This document shows positions 14,994 through 22,080 of a DNA stretch of 64,000 bases, piece by piece; positions within the stretch are counted from its first letter, which is position 1, and each line of letters starts with the position of its first letter. Both the position numbers and the translations under genes were made by a program. The notes below the pieces were generated by a model. That model was given only the letters and a program-made list of their open reading frames with translations. It was not told where the DNA came from and made no database searches. The stretch covers positions 3,626,501 to 3,690,500 of the forward strand of contig NZ_JAPEPO010000001.1 of assembly GCF_026340095.1 (NCBI RefSeq), written 5' to 3'. The stretch is from Streptomyces sp. NBC_01446 (lineage in GTDB: Bacteria; Actinomycetota; Actinomycetes; Streptomycetales; Streptomycetaceae).

Positions 14994-15710
14994 ATGGCAG
15001 AGCACACCCACGTCCTCTTCGTCGAGGACGACGACGTCATCCGCGAGGCCACCCAGCTCGCCCTCGAGCGGGACGGCTTCGTGGTCACAGCCATGCCGGA
15101 CGGGCTCGCGGGCCTGGAGGCGTTCCGCGCGAACCGGCCCGACATCGCGCTGCTCGACGTGATGGTGCCCGGCCTGGACGGCGTGAGCCTGTGCCGCCGC
15201 ATCCGTGACGAGTCCACCGTCCCCGTGATCATGCTGTCGGCGCGGGCCGACTCGATCGACGTGGTGCTCGGCCTGGAGGCCGGCGCGGACGACTACGTGA
15301 CCAAGCCGTTCGACGGGGCCGTCCTCGTGGCGCGGATCCGGGCCGTCCTGCGGCGCTTCGGGCACGCGAGCGGATCGGCGTCCGGCGCGGCGCCGGCCGT
15401 CGCCGGCAACTCCGGCGCGACCGGCAGTGTCCTGCACTTCGGCGATCTGGAGATCGACACCGAGGGCATGGAGGTCCGCAAGGACGGGGCCACGGTCGCG
15501 CTGACGCCGACCGAGATGCGGCTGCTCCTGGAGTTCTCGTCCGCGCCCGGCACGGTCCTCTCCCGCGACAAGCTCCTCGAACGCGTGTGGGACTACGGCT
15601 GGGGCGGGGACACCCGCGTCGTCGACGTCCATGTGCAGCGGCTGCGCACGAAGATCGGCCAGGACCGGATCGAAACGGTCCGCGGCTTCGGCTACAAGCT
15701 CAAGGCCTGA
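14994..15710 (+). CDS. cseB: CseB, OmpR-family response regulator
   Basis: A 238-residue response regulator. The receiver domain begins MAEHTHVLFVEDDDVIREAT, with the phospho-acceptor Asp55 in DIALLDVMVPG, Thr/Ser in MLSARAD and Lys in YVTKPF. An Ala/Gly/Ser linker joins it to an OmpR/PhoB winged helix (LTPTEMRLLLEF, RVWDYGWGGDTRVVDVHVQR). The start at 14994 gives the normal N terminus, with AGGAG 12 nt upstream; an ATG at 14937 lacks a Shine-Dalgarno. CseB activates the sigE promoter. Confidence 0.94.
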   Translation: MAEHTHVLFVEDDDVIREATQLALERDGFVVTAMPDGLAGLEAFRANRPDIALLDVMVPGLDGVSLCRRIRDESTVPVIMLSARADSIDVVLGLEAGADDYVTKPFDGAVLVARIRAVLRRFGHASGSASGAAPAVAGNSGATGSVLHFGDLEIDTEGMEVRKDGATVALTPTEMRLLLEFSSAPGTVLSRDKLLERVWDYGWGGDTRVVDVHVQRLRTKIGQDRIETVRGFGYKLKA

Positions 15711-15739
15711 CGGGCCGTGCCGGGGCGGGGTGTCGTGTC

Positions 15740-15796
15740 GGGGCCGAGTGGCTTGTCGGGACCGGGTGGCTTGTCCGGGCCGGGTGTCCGGAGAGC
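15740..15796 (+). repeat. short degenerate tandem repeats between cseB and cseC
   Basis: Three head-to-tail ~18-bp units (GGGGCCGAGTGGCTTGTC, GGGACCGGGTGGCTTGTC, CGGGCCGGGTGTCCGG) occupy the 152-bp cseB-cseC gap. The gap is longer than expected inside a tight operon. Confidence 0.5.
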
Positions 15797-15862
15797 CGTT
15801 TACCCGGTCGGTATGTGTGCCGGCCGGGTCATTCGCTGTCTGACGAGGAACGGGATCGGGAT

Positions 15863-17242
15863 ATGAGGGGGGCCGCCGCGACCGTGCGCGCCCGGCTCGG
15901 GCAGCCGCTGCGGCTGCCGCTGAGACGGCTGCGCCCGGCGCTGCACACCGGGGTCCGCTGGAAAATCAGCGTCGCCATCGCCCTGGTGGGGGCGCTCGTC
16001 GCTGTCGCCCTGAGCCTGGTCGTGCACAACGCGGCGCGCGTCTCGATGCTGGACAACGCGCGCGACGTGCAGGACGAACGCATCCAGTTCGTGGCGCGCC
16101 AGTACGAGGCCACCGGGCGCGGCCTCCCTGTCGGCTTCAAGGTCGACGACCCGGGCATACCCCCTGACCTGCGCAAGAAGGCGATGGCCGGGCGGCGCGC
16201 CACTTTCGTCTCCGAGCAGGTCGGCGGCGTACCCGACATCTGGGCCGCGGTCCCGCTCGGCGACGGGCGCCTGCTGTCCGTGCACACCCGCTTCACCGAC
16301 CGCAGCGCCACCGTCATGAAGGACCTCGACCAGGCCCTGATCATCGGCTCGATCTCGGTGGTCTTCGGCGGGTGCGCCCTCGGCGTGCTCATCGGTGGCC
16401 AGGTGTCACGGCGCCTGCGCAAGGCGGCGTCCGCGGCCAGGGAGGTCGCGCAGGGGCGGACCGACGTACGGGTCGGGGACGCCATCGGCGGCGTCGTACG
16501 CGACGAGACCGACGATCTCGCGCAGGCCGTCGACGCGATGGCCGACGCCCTGAAGCAGCGCCTCGAGGCCGAGCGCCGGGTCACCGCGGACATCGCGCAC
16601 GAGCTGCGTACGCCGGTGACCGGACTGCTCACCGCGGCCGAGCTGCTGCCGCCCGGACGCCCGAGCGAGCTGGTCAAGGACCGGGCCCAGGCGATGCGCA
16701 CCCTCGTCGAGGACGTGCTCGAAGTGGCGCGTCTGGACAGCGCGGCCGAGCGCGCCGAGCTCCAGGACCTGCTGCTGGGCGAGTTCGTGACGCGGCGGGT
16801 CGGCGCGCGCCACGCGGACGTACGGGTGAGCGTGGTGCACGAGTCGGAGGTCACCACCGACCCGCGCCGCCTCGAACGCATCCTCTTCAACCTCCTCGCC
16901 AACGCCGCGAAGCACGGCAAGCCGCCGGTCGAGGTCAGCGTCGAGGGCCGGGTGGTGCGCGTGCGCGATCACGGGCCCGGGTTCCCGGAGGAGCTGCTCG
17001 ACGAGGGGCCGAGCCGCTTCCGTACGGGCGCGGCGGACCGCGCGGGCCACGGGCACGGTCTCGGCCTCACGATCGCTGCGGGTCAGGCGCGCGTGCTCGG
17101 CGCCCGCCTCACGTTCCGCAACGTGCGCCCGCCGGGGGCTCCTTCAACGACTCCGTCCGAGGGGGCGGTCGCGGTGCTGTGGCTGCCGGAGCACGCACCG
17201 ACGAACACGGGAAGCTTCCCGATGCTGCGCCTGCCGGACTGA
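15863..17242 (+). CDS. cseC: CseC, membrane sensor histidine kinase
   Basis: A 459-residue sensor kinase. Two membrane helices (~33-54 and ~155-178) enclose a ~100-residue extracellular sensor region (ARDVQDERIQFVARQYEATG, SEQVGGVPDIWAAVPLGDGR). A HAMP domain follows (QVSRRLRKAASAAREVAQGR), then HisKA with the phospho-histidine in ADIAHELRTPVTGLL and an ATPase domain (NLLANAAKHGK, RDHGPGF, GHGHGLGLTIA). The start at 15863 was chosen as the first Met before the membrane helix, after a GGGATCGGG stretch. It completes the sigE operon; the signal is cell-envelope damage. Confidence 0.94.
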   Translation: MRGAAATVRARLGQPLRLPLRRLRPALHTGVRWKISVAIALVGALVAVALSLVVHNAARVSMLDNARDVQDERIQFVARQYEATGRGLPVGFKVDDPGIPPDLRKKAMAGRRATFVSEQVGGVPDIWAAVPLGDGRLLSVHTRFTDRSATVMKDLDQALIIGSISVVFGGCALGVLIGGQVSRRLRKAASAAREVAQGRTDVRVGDAIGGVVRDETDDLAQAVDAMADALKQRLEAERRVTADIAHELRTPVTGLLTAAELLPPGRPSELVKDRAQAMRTLVEDVLEVARLDSAAERAELQDLLLGEFVTRRVGARHADVRVSVVHESEVTTDPRRLERILFNLLANAAKHGKPPVEVSVEGRVVRVRDHGPGFPEELLDEGPSRFRTGAADRAGHGHGLGLTIAAGQARVLGARLTFRNVRPPGAPSTTPSEGAVAVLWLPEHAPTNTGSFPMLRLPD

Positions 17243-17281
17243 GGGCGGCTCCGAACGAGAGGCCTCAAGGAACGGGAGCCC

Positions 17282-17728
17282 TCAGCTGGTGGCCCACTCC
17301 TTGTCGAGGTCGAGCCCCTCGTTGCGCTGCGTGAACGAGAACCAGTTCCCGGAGTCGTCGCGGAAGATCGCCTCGGTCCCGTACGGGCGCTCCTGCGGCT
17401 CCTGGAGGAACTGCACCCCGCGCCCCTTGAGCCGCTCGTAGTCCCCGTGGATGTCGTCCGTGACCAGGACTCCGGCCCCGAGAATGCCCTTGGAGACCAG
17501 CTTCTTCACCGCCTCGGCCGACTCGGGGTCCATCGCGGGCACCCCGGGCACCATCAGCGTCAGCTCGACGTCGGGCTGGTCCTTGGCGCCCACGGTCAGC
17601 CAGCGCATACCGCCCTCGCCCATGGTCATGTCCGTACGCACCTCGAGCCCCAGCTTCGCGGTGTAGAACTCCTTGGCCCGGTCCTGGTCGAGAACCCAGA
17701 CGGTGGAAATGGCGAGTCCCTTGATCAT
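17282..17728 (-). CDS. VOC-family (glyoxalase/bleomycin-resistance-fold) protein
   Basis: A 148-residue vicinal-oxygen-chelate protein with the paired beta-alpha-beta-beta-beta modules: MIKGLAISTVWVLDQDRAKE and FYTAKLGLEVRTDM at the start, then VLVTDDIHGDYERLKGRGVQ, FLQEPQERPYG and DDSGNWFSF. Family members bind metal or small ligands. The function here is unknown; no obvious partner lies beside it. The start at 17728 begins exactly at the domain; the frame is open further upstream but without a domain. It lies downstream of an AraC regulator on the same strand. Confidence 0.86.
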   Translation of the reverse strand: MIKGLAISTVWVLDQDRAKEFYTAKLGLEVRTDMTMGEGGMRWLTVGAKDQPDVELTLMVPGVPAMDPESAEAVKKLVSKGILGAGVLVTDDIHGDYERLKGRGVQFLQEPQERPYGTEAIFRDDSGNWFSFTQRNEGLDLDKEWATS

Positions 17729-17780
17729 GATGCGCTCCGCAGTGGTCGGGCCACGCGCCGGCGAATCCGGCCGTGCCCTG

Positions 17781-18281
17781 TCACCGTAGGCAGTCACCCC
17801 CCGCCTCCGCTTCTCCAGAATTGCGCCCCTCGCCGGCCCCCTGCCCCGCACTCCCGGACGGCCCTCTGCCGGGGAAGCCGCCGGCCCACAACATCGCGTA
17901 ACACCCGGGGATGAGCGCCGCCCCGCGCCCCACGTGCTTCGCCCGGTACTCGCTCGGTGTCAGGCCCGTCTGTCTCTTGAACCGGGACGAGAACGTGCCC
18001 AGGCTGCTGAATCCCACGAGGCCGCAGATCTCCGTGACCGACAGGTCCGCCGATCTCAGCATCTCCTCGGCCCGCTCGATCCGACGGCGCGTCAGATACT
18101 GCCCCGGTGTCTCCCCGTACGCCTCCTTGAAGCACCGCACGAAGTGGTACCGCGAATAACCGGCATGGGCCGCCACCGCGTCCAGGTCGAGCTCGGCCTC
18201 GGCCCAGTCGCGGTCCATCGCGTCCTTGGCGAGCCGCAGCTGCCGCAATTTCTCCACGTCACCGATGCTGGCACGCCCCAC
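17781..18281 (-). CDS. AraC-family transcriptional regulator
   Basis: A ~166-residue short regulator consisting mainly of the AraC/XylS DNA-binding domain. The first HTH is in LDAVAAHAGYSRYHFVRCFK and the second in TEICGLVGFSSLGTFSSRFK, ending RQTGLTPSEYRAKH. The C-terminal tail (AMLWAGGFPGRGPSG) is low complexity. There is no separate ligand domain, though the neighbouring VOC protein could be the target. The GTG at 18281 is chosen because a longer start at 18299 would begin only 4 bp from a strong terminator hairpin; the choice is uncertain. Confidence 0.82.
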   Translation of the reverse strand: MGRASIGDVEKLRQLRLAKDAMDRDWAEAELDLDAVAAHAGYSRYHFVRCFKEAYGETPGQYLTRRRIERAEEMLRSADLSVTEICGLVGFSSLGTFSSRFKRQTGLTPSEYRAKHVGRGAALIPGCYAMLWAGGFPGRGPSGSAGQGAGEGRNSGEAEAGGDCLR

Positions 18282-18302
18282 TGACAACGGCCTCGGCACG
18301 GC

Positions 18303-18340
18303 GAAGGCCCCCGGTGCACATCAGCGCACCGGGGGCCTTC
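18303..18340 (-). terminator. terminator after the DHA2 efflux gene
   Basis: Perfect 15-bp stem: arms GAAGGCCCCCGGTGC (18303-18317) and GCACCGGGGGCCTTC (18326-18340) with an 8-nt loop, placed 31 bp after the efflux gene's stop codon. Confidence 0.85.
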
Positions 18341-18371
18341 ACACAAGCCGAGGAGGATCGGGACGACCCGC

Positions 18372-20108
18372 TCAGACGGTCTCGGAGACCGTCCTGCCGT
18401 CCGCCGCGGCGTCCCCGGCCGCGACCTCCTCGACCGGCCTCGCGTCGGCCGTCGCCGTACCGTTCGCTGCCGCGTCGGCCGTGGCCGTACCGGCCTTGGC
18501 CATGTCGGCCGGCTGCGCGTCCGCCGGACCCGCGGCCTCGGGAGAGCTCGACGCCTCCTTGTCGGGGCCCGCGCCACGCAGCGGCACCTCCTTCACGAAG
18601 ACCGCCGCGATCAGCGCCAGAATCGCGATGATCGAACCGAGCAGGAACGCCGAGTGCGTACCGGCCGACACCGCGTGCAGGTAGGCGTCGCGCACCGCGT
18701 CCGGCAGCTTGGCCAGGCCCTCGGCCGTCAGCTGTGTGGAATGCTCCGCGACCTTGCCGCCCATCGCCCCGGCCCGCTCGGCCATCACGTCCTGGACGCG
18801 GTTGTTGAAGAGCGCGCCCATGATCGCGACGCCGAAGGAGGAGCCGAGCGTACGGAACAGGGTCGTGGAGGACGAGGCGACGCCCATGTCCTTCATCTCG
18901 ACGCTGTTCTGCGCGACCAGCATCGTGATCTGCATCAGGCAGCCCATGCCCGCGCCGAGCACGGCCATGTACAGGCCGGAGGTGAGGCGCGTGGTCTCGG
19001 TGTCCATCTGCGCGAGCAGGAAGAGTCCGGCCACCATCAGCACGCTGCCGACCAGCGGGAACACCTTGTACTTGCCGGTGTTGGTGGTGACGCGGCCCGC
19101 GACCAGCGAGACGACCATCATCGAGAGCAGCATCGGCAGGAGCAGCAGACCGGAGTTGGTCGCGTTCGCTCCCTGCACCGTCTGCTGGTAGAGCGGCAGG
19201 AAGAGCACGGCGCCGAACATCACGAAGCCGGTGATGAAGCCGATGAGGGACATCACCGTGAAGTTGCGGCTGCGGAAGATGTGCAGCGGCAGGATCGGCT
19301 CGGCCGCCTTCGACTGGACGAAGAGGAAGCCGACGAGCGCGGCGACACCGATCGCGGCGAGCTCCATGATCACGGCGGAGCCCCAGGCGTACTGCGATCC
19401 GCCCCAGGTCGTCACGAGCACGATCGACGTGATGCCGACGGTGAGCAGTGCGGCGCCCAGGTAGTCGATCTTCCCCTTGGAGCGCTTCTTCGGCAGGTGC
19501 AGGACCGCGGTGACCATGGCGAGGGCGACAAGGCCGAGCGGCAGGTTGATGTAGAAGGACCAGCGCCAGCCCCAGTTGTCGGTGATGGCGCCGCCGACGA
19601 GCGGTCCGCCGATCATGGCGAGCGCCATGACGCCGGCCATCATGCCCTGGTACTTGCCGCGCTCCCGCGGCGGAATCAGGTCACCGATGATGGCCATGAC
19701 ACCGACCATCAGGCCACCGGCGCCGAGACCCTGGATCGCGCGGAACGCGATGAGCTGGTTCATGTCCTGGGCCATGCCGCTGAGCGCGGAGCCGATCAGG
19801 AAGATCACGATCGAGGTCAGGAAGGCGCCCTTCCTGCCGTACATGTCGCCGACCTTGCCCCAGATGGGGGTCGAGGCGGCGGTCGCGAGCGTGTACGCGG
19901 TCACGACCCACGAGAGGTGTTCGAGGCCGCCCAGGTCGCCGACGATCGTGGGCATCGCGGTGCCGACGATCATGTTGTCGAGCATCGCGAGCAGCATCGC
20001 GATCATCAACGCCATCAGGACTACGCGCACGCTGCGCGGCTGCCGCTCCTTGGTGGCCGCCGCGCCGCCCCCGCCGGTGTACACCGCCACTGTTCCGGTC
20101 TCCGCCAT
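18372..20108 (-). CDS. DHA2-family (EmrB/QacA type) multidrug efflux MFS transporter
   Basis: A 578-residue, 14-helix proton-coupled drug exporter. It carries motif A (WGKVGDMYGRKGAF), motif C-like LIPPRERGKYQGMMAGVMA, LDNMIVGTAMPTIVGDLGG in helix 1 and SFYINLPLG around helix 6. The C-terminal ~60 residues are an Ala/Thr/Asp-rich cytoplasmic tail. The start at 20108 has a GGGGAGTGGGG Shine-Dalgarno; a start 8 codons earlier is possible. It is divergent from a TetR gene, with two palindromic operators between them, so it is very likely repressed by that TetR and induced by a drug-like ligand. Confidence 0.93.
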   Translation of the reverse strand: MAETGTVAVYTGGGGAAATKERQPRSVRVVLMALMIAMLLAMLDNMIVGTAMPTIVGDLGGLEHLSWVVTAYTLATAASTPIWGKVGDMYGRKGAFLTSIVIFLIGSALSGMAQDMNQLIAFRAIQGLGAGGLMVGVMAIIGDLIPPRERGKYQGMMAGVMALAMIGGPLVGGAITDNWGWRWSFYINLPLGLVALAMVTAVLHLPKKRSKGKIDYLGAALLTVGITSIVLVTTWGGSQYAWGSAVIMELAAIGVAALVGFLFVQSKAAEPILPLHIFRSRNFTVMSLIGFITGFVMFGAVLFLPLYQQTVQGANATNSGLLLLPMLLSMMVVSLVAGRVTTNTGKYKVFPLVGSVLMVAGLFLLAQMDTETTRLTSGLYMAVLGAGMGCLMQITMLVAQNSVEMKDMGVASSSTTLFRTLGSSFGVAIMGALFNNRVQDVMAERAGAMGGKVAEHSTQLTAEGLAKLPDAVRDAYLHAVSAGTHSAFLLGSIIAILALIAAVFVKEVPLRGAGPDKEASSSPEAAGPADAQPADMAKAGTATADAAANGTATADARPVEEVAAGDAAADGRTVSETV

Positions 20109-20144
20109 GATCCCCACTCCCCAGTTGCTCACTTGCCACCACTT

Positions 20145-20162
20145 ACTTGCCGCCCGGCAAGT
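20145..20162. promoter_or_regulatory. TetR operator 1
   Basis: ACTTGCCGCCCGGCAAGT, a perfect palindrome (8-bp arms, CC centre) 37 bp upstream of the efflux gene start. A further half-site ACTTGCC occurs at 20131-20137. Confidence 0.75.
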
Positions 20163-20191
20163 TGACTACACTGAGGGAAGATAGAGCGCTA

Positions 20192-20209
20192 ACTAGCCGG
20201 GCGTCAAGT
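20192..20209. promoter_or_regulatory. TetR operator 2
   Basis: Read on the minus strand this is ACTTGACGCCCGGCTAGT, matching 16 of 18 positions of operator 1. Its centre is 47 bp from that of operator 1 and it lies 47 bp upstream of the TetR start. Confidence 0.65.
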
Positions 20210-20255
20210 AAGTTTTCGCCCAAGGCCCGCCACCAGCACGAAGGAGCAGCCACAG

Positions 20256-20828
20256 ATGGGCAGCAGCAAGCAGCGCCGCGGAAACACGCGGCAGCGCATC
20301 CAGGACGTGGCGCTGGAACTGTTCGCCGAGCAGGGCTACGAGAAGACCTCGCTGCGCGAGATCGCCGAGCACCTCGACGTCACCAAGGCGGCGCTCTACT
20401 ACCACTTCAAGACCAAGGAAGACATCGTCGTCAGCCTCTTCGAGGACCTGACGCGGCCCATCGACGAGCTGATCGAGTGGGGCCGGGAGCAGCCCGACAC
20501 CCTGGAGACCAAGCAGGAGCTCATGGAGCGCTACAGCCTGGCACTGCACGGGGCGGGGCCGCTGTTCCGCTTCATGCAGGAGAACCAGGCGACCATGCGC
20601 GAGCTGAGCATCGGCGAGCTCTTCAAGGACCGCATGAAGGCGCTCCTCGACCAGCTCCTGCCGGAGGACGCCACCTTGACCGAGCGGGTCCGCTGCTTCA
20701 GCGCGATCTTCTCGATGCACGCGGGCCTGTTCGTCCTCAAGGACGTCGAAGGCGACCCCGAGGAAAAGCGCAAGGCCATCCTCGAGGTCGCCACCGATCT
20801 CGTCACCCAGGCACAGCGAGGCGCCTGA
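20256..20828 (+). CDS. TetR-family repressor of the divergent efflux pump
   Basis: A 190-residue regulator. The HTH is RQRIQDVALELFAEQGYEKT, SLREIAEHLDVTKAALYYHF, KTKEDI. A helical C-terminal ligand domain follows (LMERYSLALHGAGPLFRFMQ, VRCFSAIFSMHAGLFVLKDV). The ATG has AAGGAGCAG upstream. The divergent arrangement and the two matching operators in the shared promoter region make autoregulation and control of the MFS gene the obvious role. The inducer is unknown. Confidence 0.93.
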   Translation: MGSSKQRRGNTRQRIQDVALELFAEQGYEKTSLREIAEHLDVTKAALYYHFKTKEDIVVSLFEDLTRPIDELIEWGREQPDTLETKQELMERYSLALHGAGPLFRFMQENQATMRELSIGELFKDRMKALLDQLLPEDATLTERVRCFSAIFSMHAGLFVLKDVEGDPEEKRKAILEVATDLVTQAQRGA

Positions 20829-20896
20829 GTTCCGTCATGCTGCTGAGCTTCCTGTGCGGGTGAGCCCATCCACACAGGTGGGCTCGCTCACGCAGG

Positions 20897-21616
20897 TCAG
20901 ACGGCGACGCCCATCGACTTCAGGAAGTTGACCGGGTTGACCGCGGAGCCGTAGTTCGGGGTCGTGCGGACCTCGAAGTGCAGGTGCGGGCCGCTGGAGT
21001 TACCCGTGTTGCCGGAGAGCGCGATGTGCTGACCGGTGGAGACCGTCTGGCCGATGTGCACGTCGATGCGGGACAGGTGCGCGTACTGCGAGTACGTGCC
21101 GTTGCCGTGCTTGATCACGATGGCGTTGCCGTACGCCGGGCCGTCGCCGCCGCCGTTGGGGCCGGCCTTGACGACGGTGCCACCGTGGGCGGCCATGACG
21201 TTCGTGCCGATCGGCACGGCGAAGTCCTGGCCGGAGTGCTTGTGCGACCACATGTTGCCGCCGAGGCCGAAGCCCGCGGACAGCTTGTAGTTCTTGACCG
21301 GGTCTATCCAGCCGGCGGCCTTCTTCGCCGCGGCCTTCTTGACCTGGGCGGCGTGCACCTTGGCCTGCTCGGCGTGCACCTTGGCCTGCTCGGCGTGCAC
21401 CTTGGCCCGCTCGGCGGCCTTGGCCTGGGCCTTGGCCTGCGCCTGGACCGAAGCGGCGGCGACGCTGGGCAGCGCGACGCTTCCCTGAGTGCTTTCGGCG
21501 GCGACCGCGGCCCCGGCCCCCAGCAGCGCCGTGGCTCCCATGGCGGCGGTCACGACGGCCGCCCGAGTACGGAGCAGGGACGAGCCGGAAGAAAGAGTCA
21601 TGGTGCGCTTCGACAT
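20897..21616 (-). CDS. secreted M23-family peptidase (LytM-type cell-wall hydrolase)
   Basis: A 239-residue exported peptidoglycan peptidase. A signal peptide (MSKRTMTLSS, then AAVVTAAMGATALLGAGAAV, cleavage near AVAAES) is followed by a charged, probably helical stretch with three repeats of KVHAEQA. The M23 domain carries zinc ligands HSGQDF and PHLHFEV, plus YAHLSRIDVHIGQTVSTGQ. The start at 21616 has GGAGGT 8 nt upstream. Such enzymes cut cross-links in peptidoglycan during growth or germination. In Streptomyces related genes are sometimes under c-di-AMP riboswitches, but I find no such consensus here. Confidence 0.92.
   Translation of the reverse strand: MSKRTMTLSSGSSLLRTRAAVVTAAMGATALLGAGAAVAAESTQGSVALPSVAAASVQAQAKAQAKAAERAKVHAEQAKVHAEQAKVHAAQVKKAAAKKAAGWIDPVKNYKLSAGFGLGGNMWSHKHSGQDFAVPIGTNVMAAHGGTVVKAGPNGGGDGPAYGNAIVIKHGNGTYSQYAHLSRIDVHIGQTVSTGQHIALSGNTGNSSGPHLHFEVRTTPNYGSAVNPVNFLKSMGVAV
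21351..21413 (-). repeat. three 21-bp in-frame repeats in the M23 peptidase gene
   Basis: GCGTGCACCTTGGCCTGCTC plus one G is repeated at 21351, 21372 and 21393 (the last with one change), encoding the heptad KVHAEQA. Copy number could vary between strains. Confidence 0.85.
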
Positions 21617-22080
21617 TCGGGGATTACCTCCGCGTTGACGACAGGAACAGACCGGCACTCGCTGGTGACGTGCCGGGCTGGCTGTTCATTGGTAACCCGG
21701 GAACCCATCTCGACTCAAAGGCCCCATCTACTACCCAAAGCCGTACCGAAAGGTCGGGACTTCAACCTCTTGACAGCCCCCGAAGACCCCCTGCGATCTG
21801 TCGGTTTTATGACCCGATTCCAGGTTTAGGACCACTTCGAACCCCTGCGTTCCGGCGCCCCACCGGCCGCACGCCCTACCGATCCAAGAAACGGACATTT
21901 CGGTAGAACCTGCCGATGCCGTAACAACCCCCCATCCCCGCAGCGCATCCACTATTGCGGCTAGTACCGGACAAAACGCCTGTGCGCCATGTCACCGGGA
22001 GGCAAGATCCAGAGACCCGAGAATGTGACGCGGGCTACTGTGAAGCGCCTGGTTTCGCGGCCTTTCGGGGGGAAGCGCAG
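21617..22080. other. 464-bp divergent intergenic region
   Basis: Holds the promoters of the M23 peptidase (minus) and the NACHT gene (plus). It is less GC-rich than its surroundings. A small stem GGCAC...GTGCC lies in the peptidase leader (21654-21675). I looked for the ydaO c-di-AMP riboswitch consensus on the minus strand and did not see it. No tRNA or small gene is evident. Confidence 0.5.

Noticed and set aside
18654..20165. A 503-codon open frame opposite the efflux gene
   Set aside because: Low-complexity His/Asp/Arg shadow; the minus strand is a clear 14-helix transporter.
21617..21720. A ydaO c-di-AMP riboswitch upstream of the M23 peptidase
   Set aside because: Expected because Streptomyces cell-wall hydrolases often have one, but the conserved GGGGGACCC and CCCGAA...GUCAGCUAACC blocks are not present.
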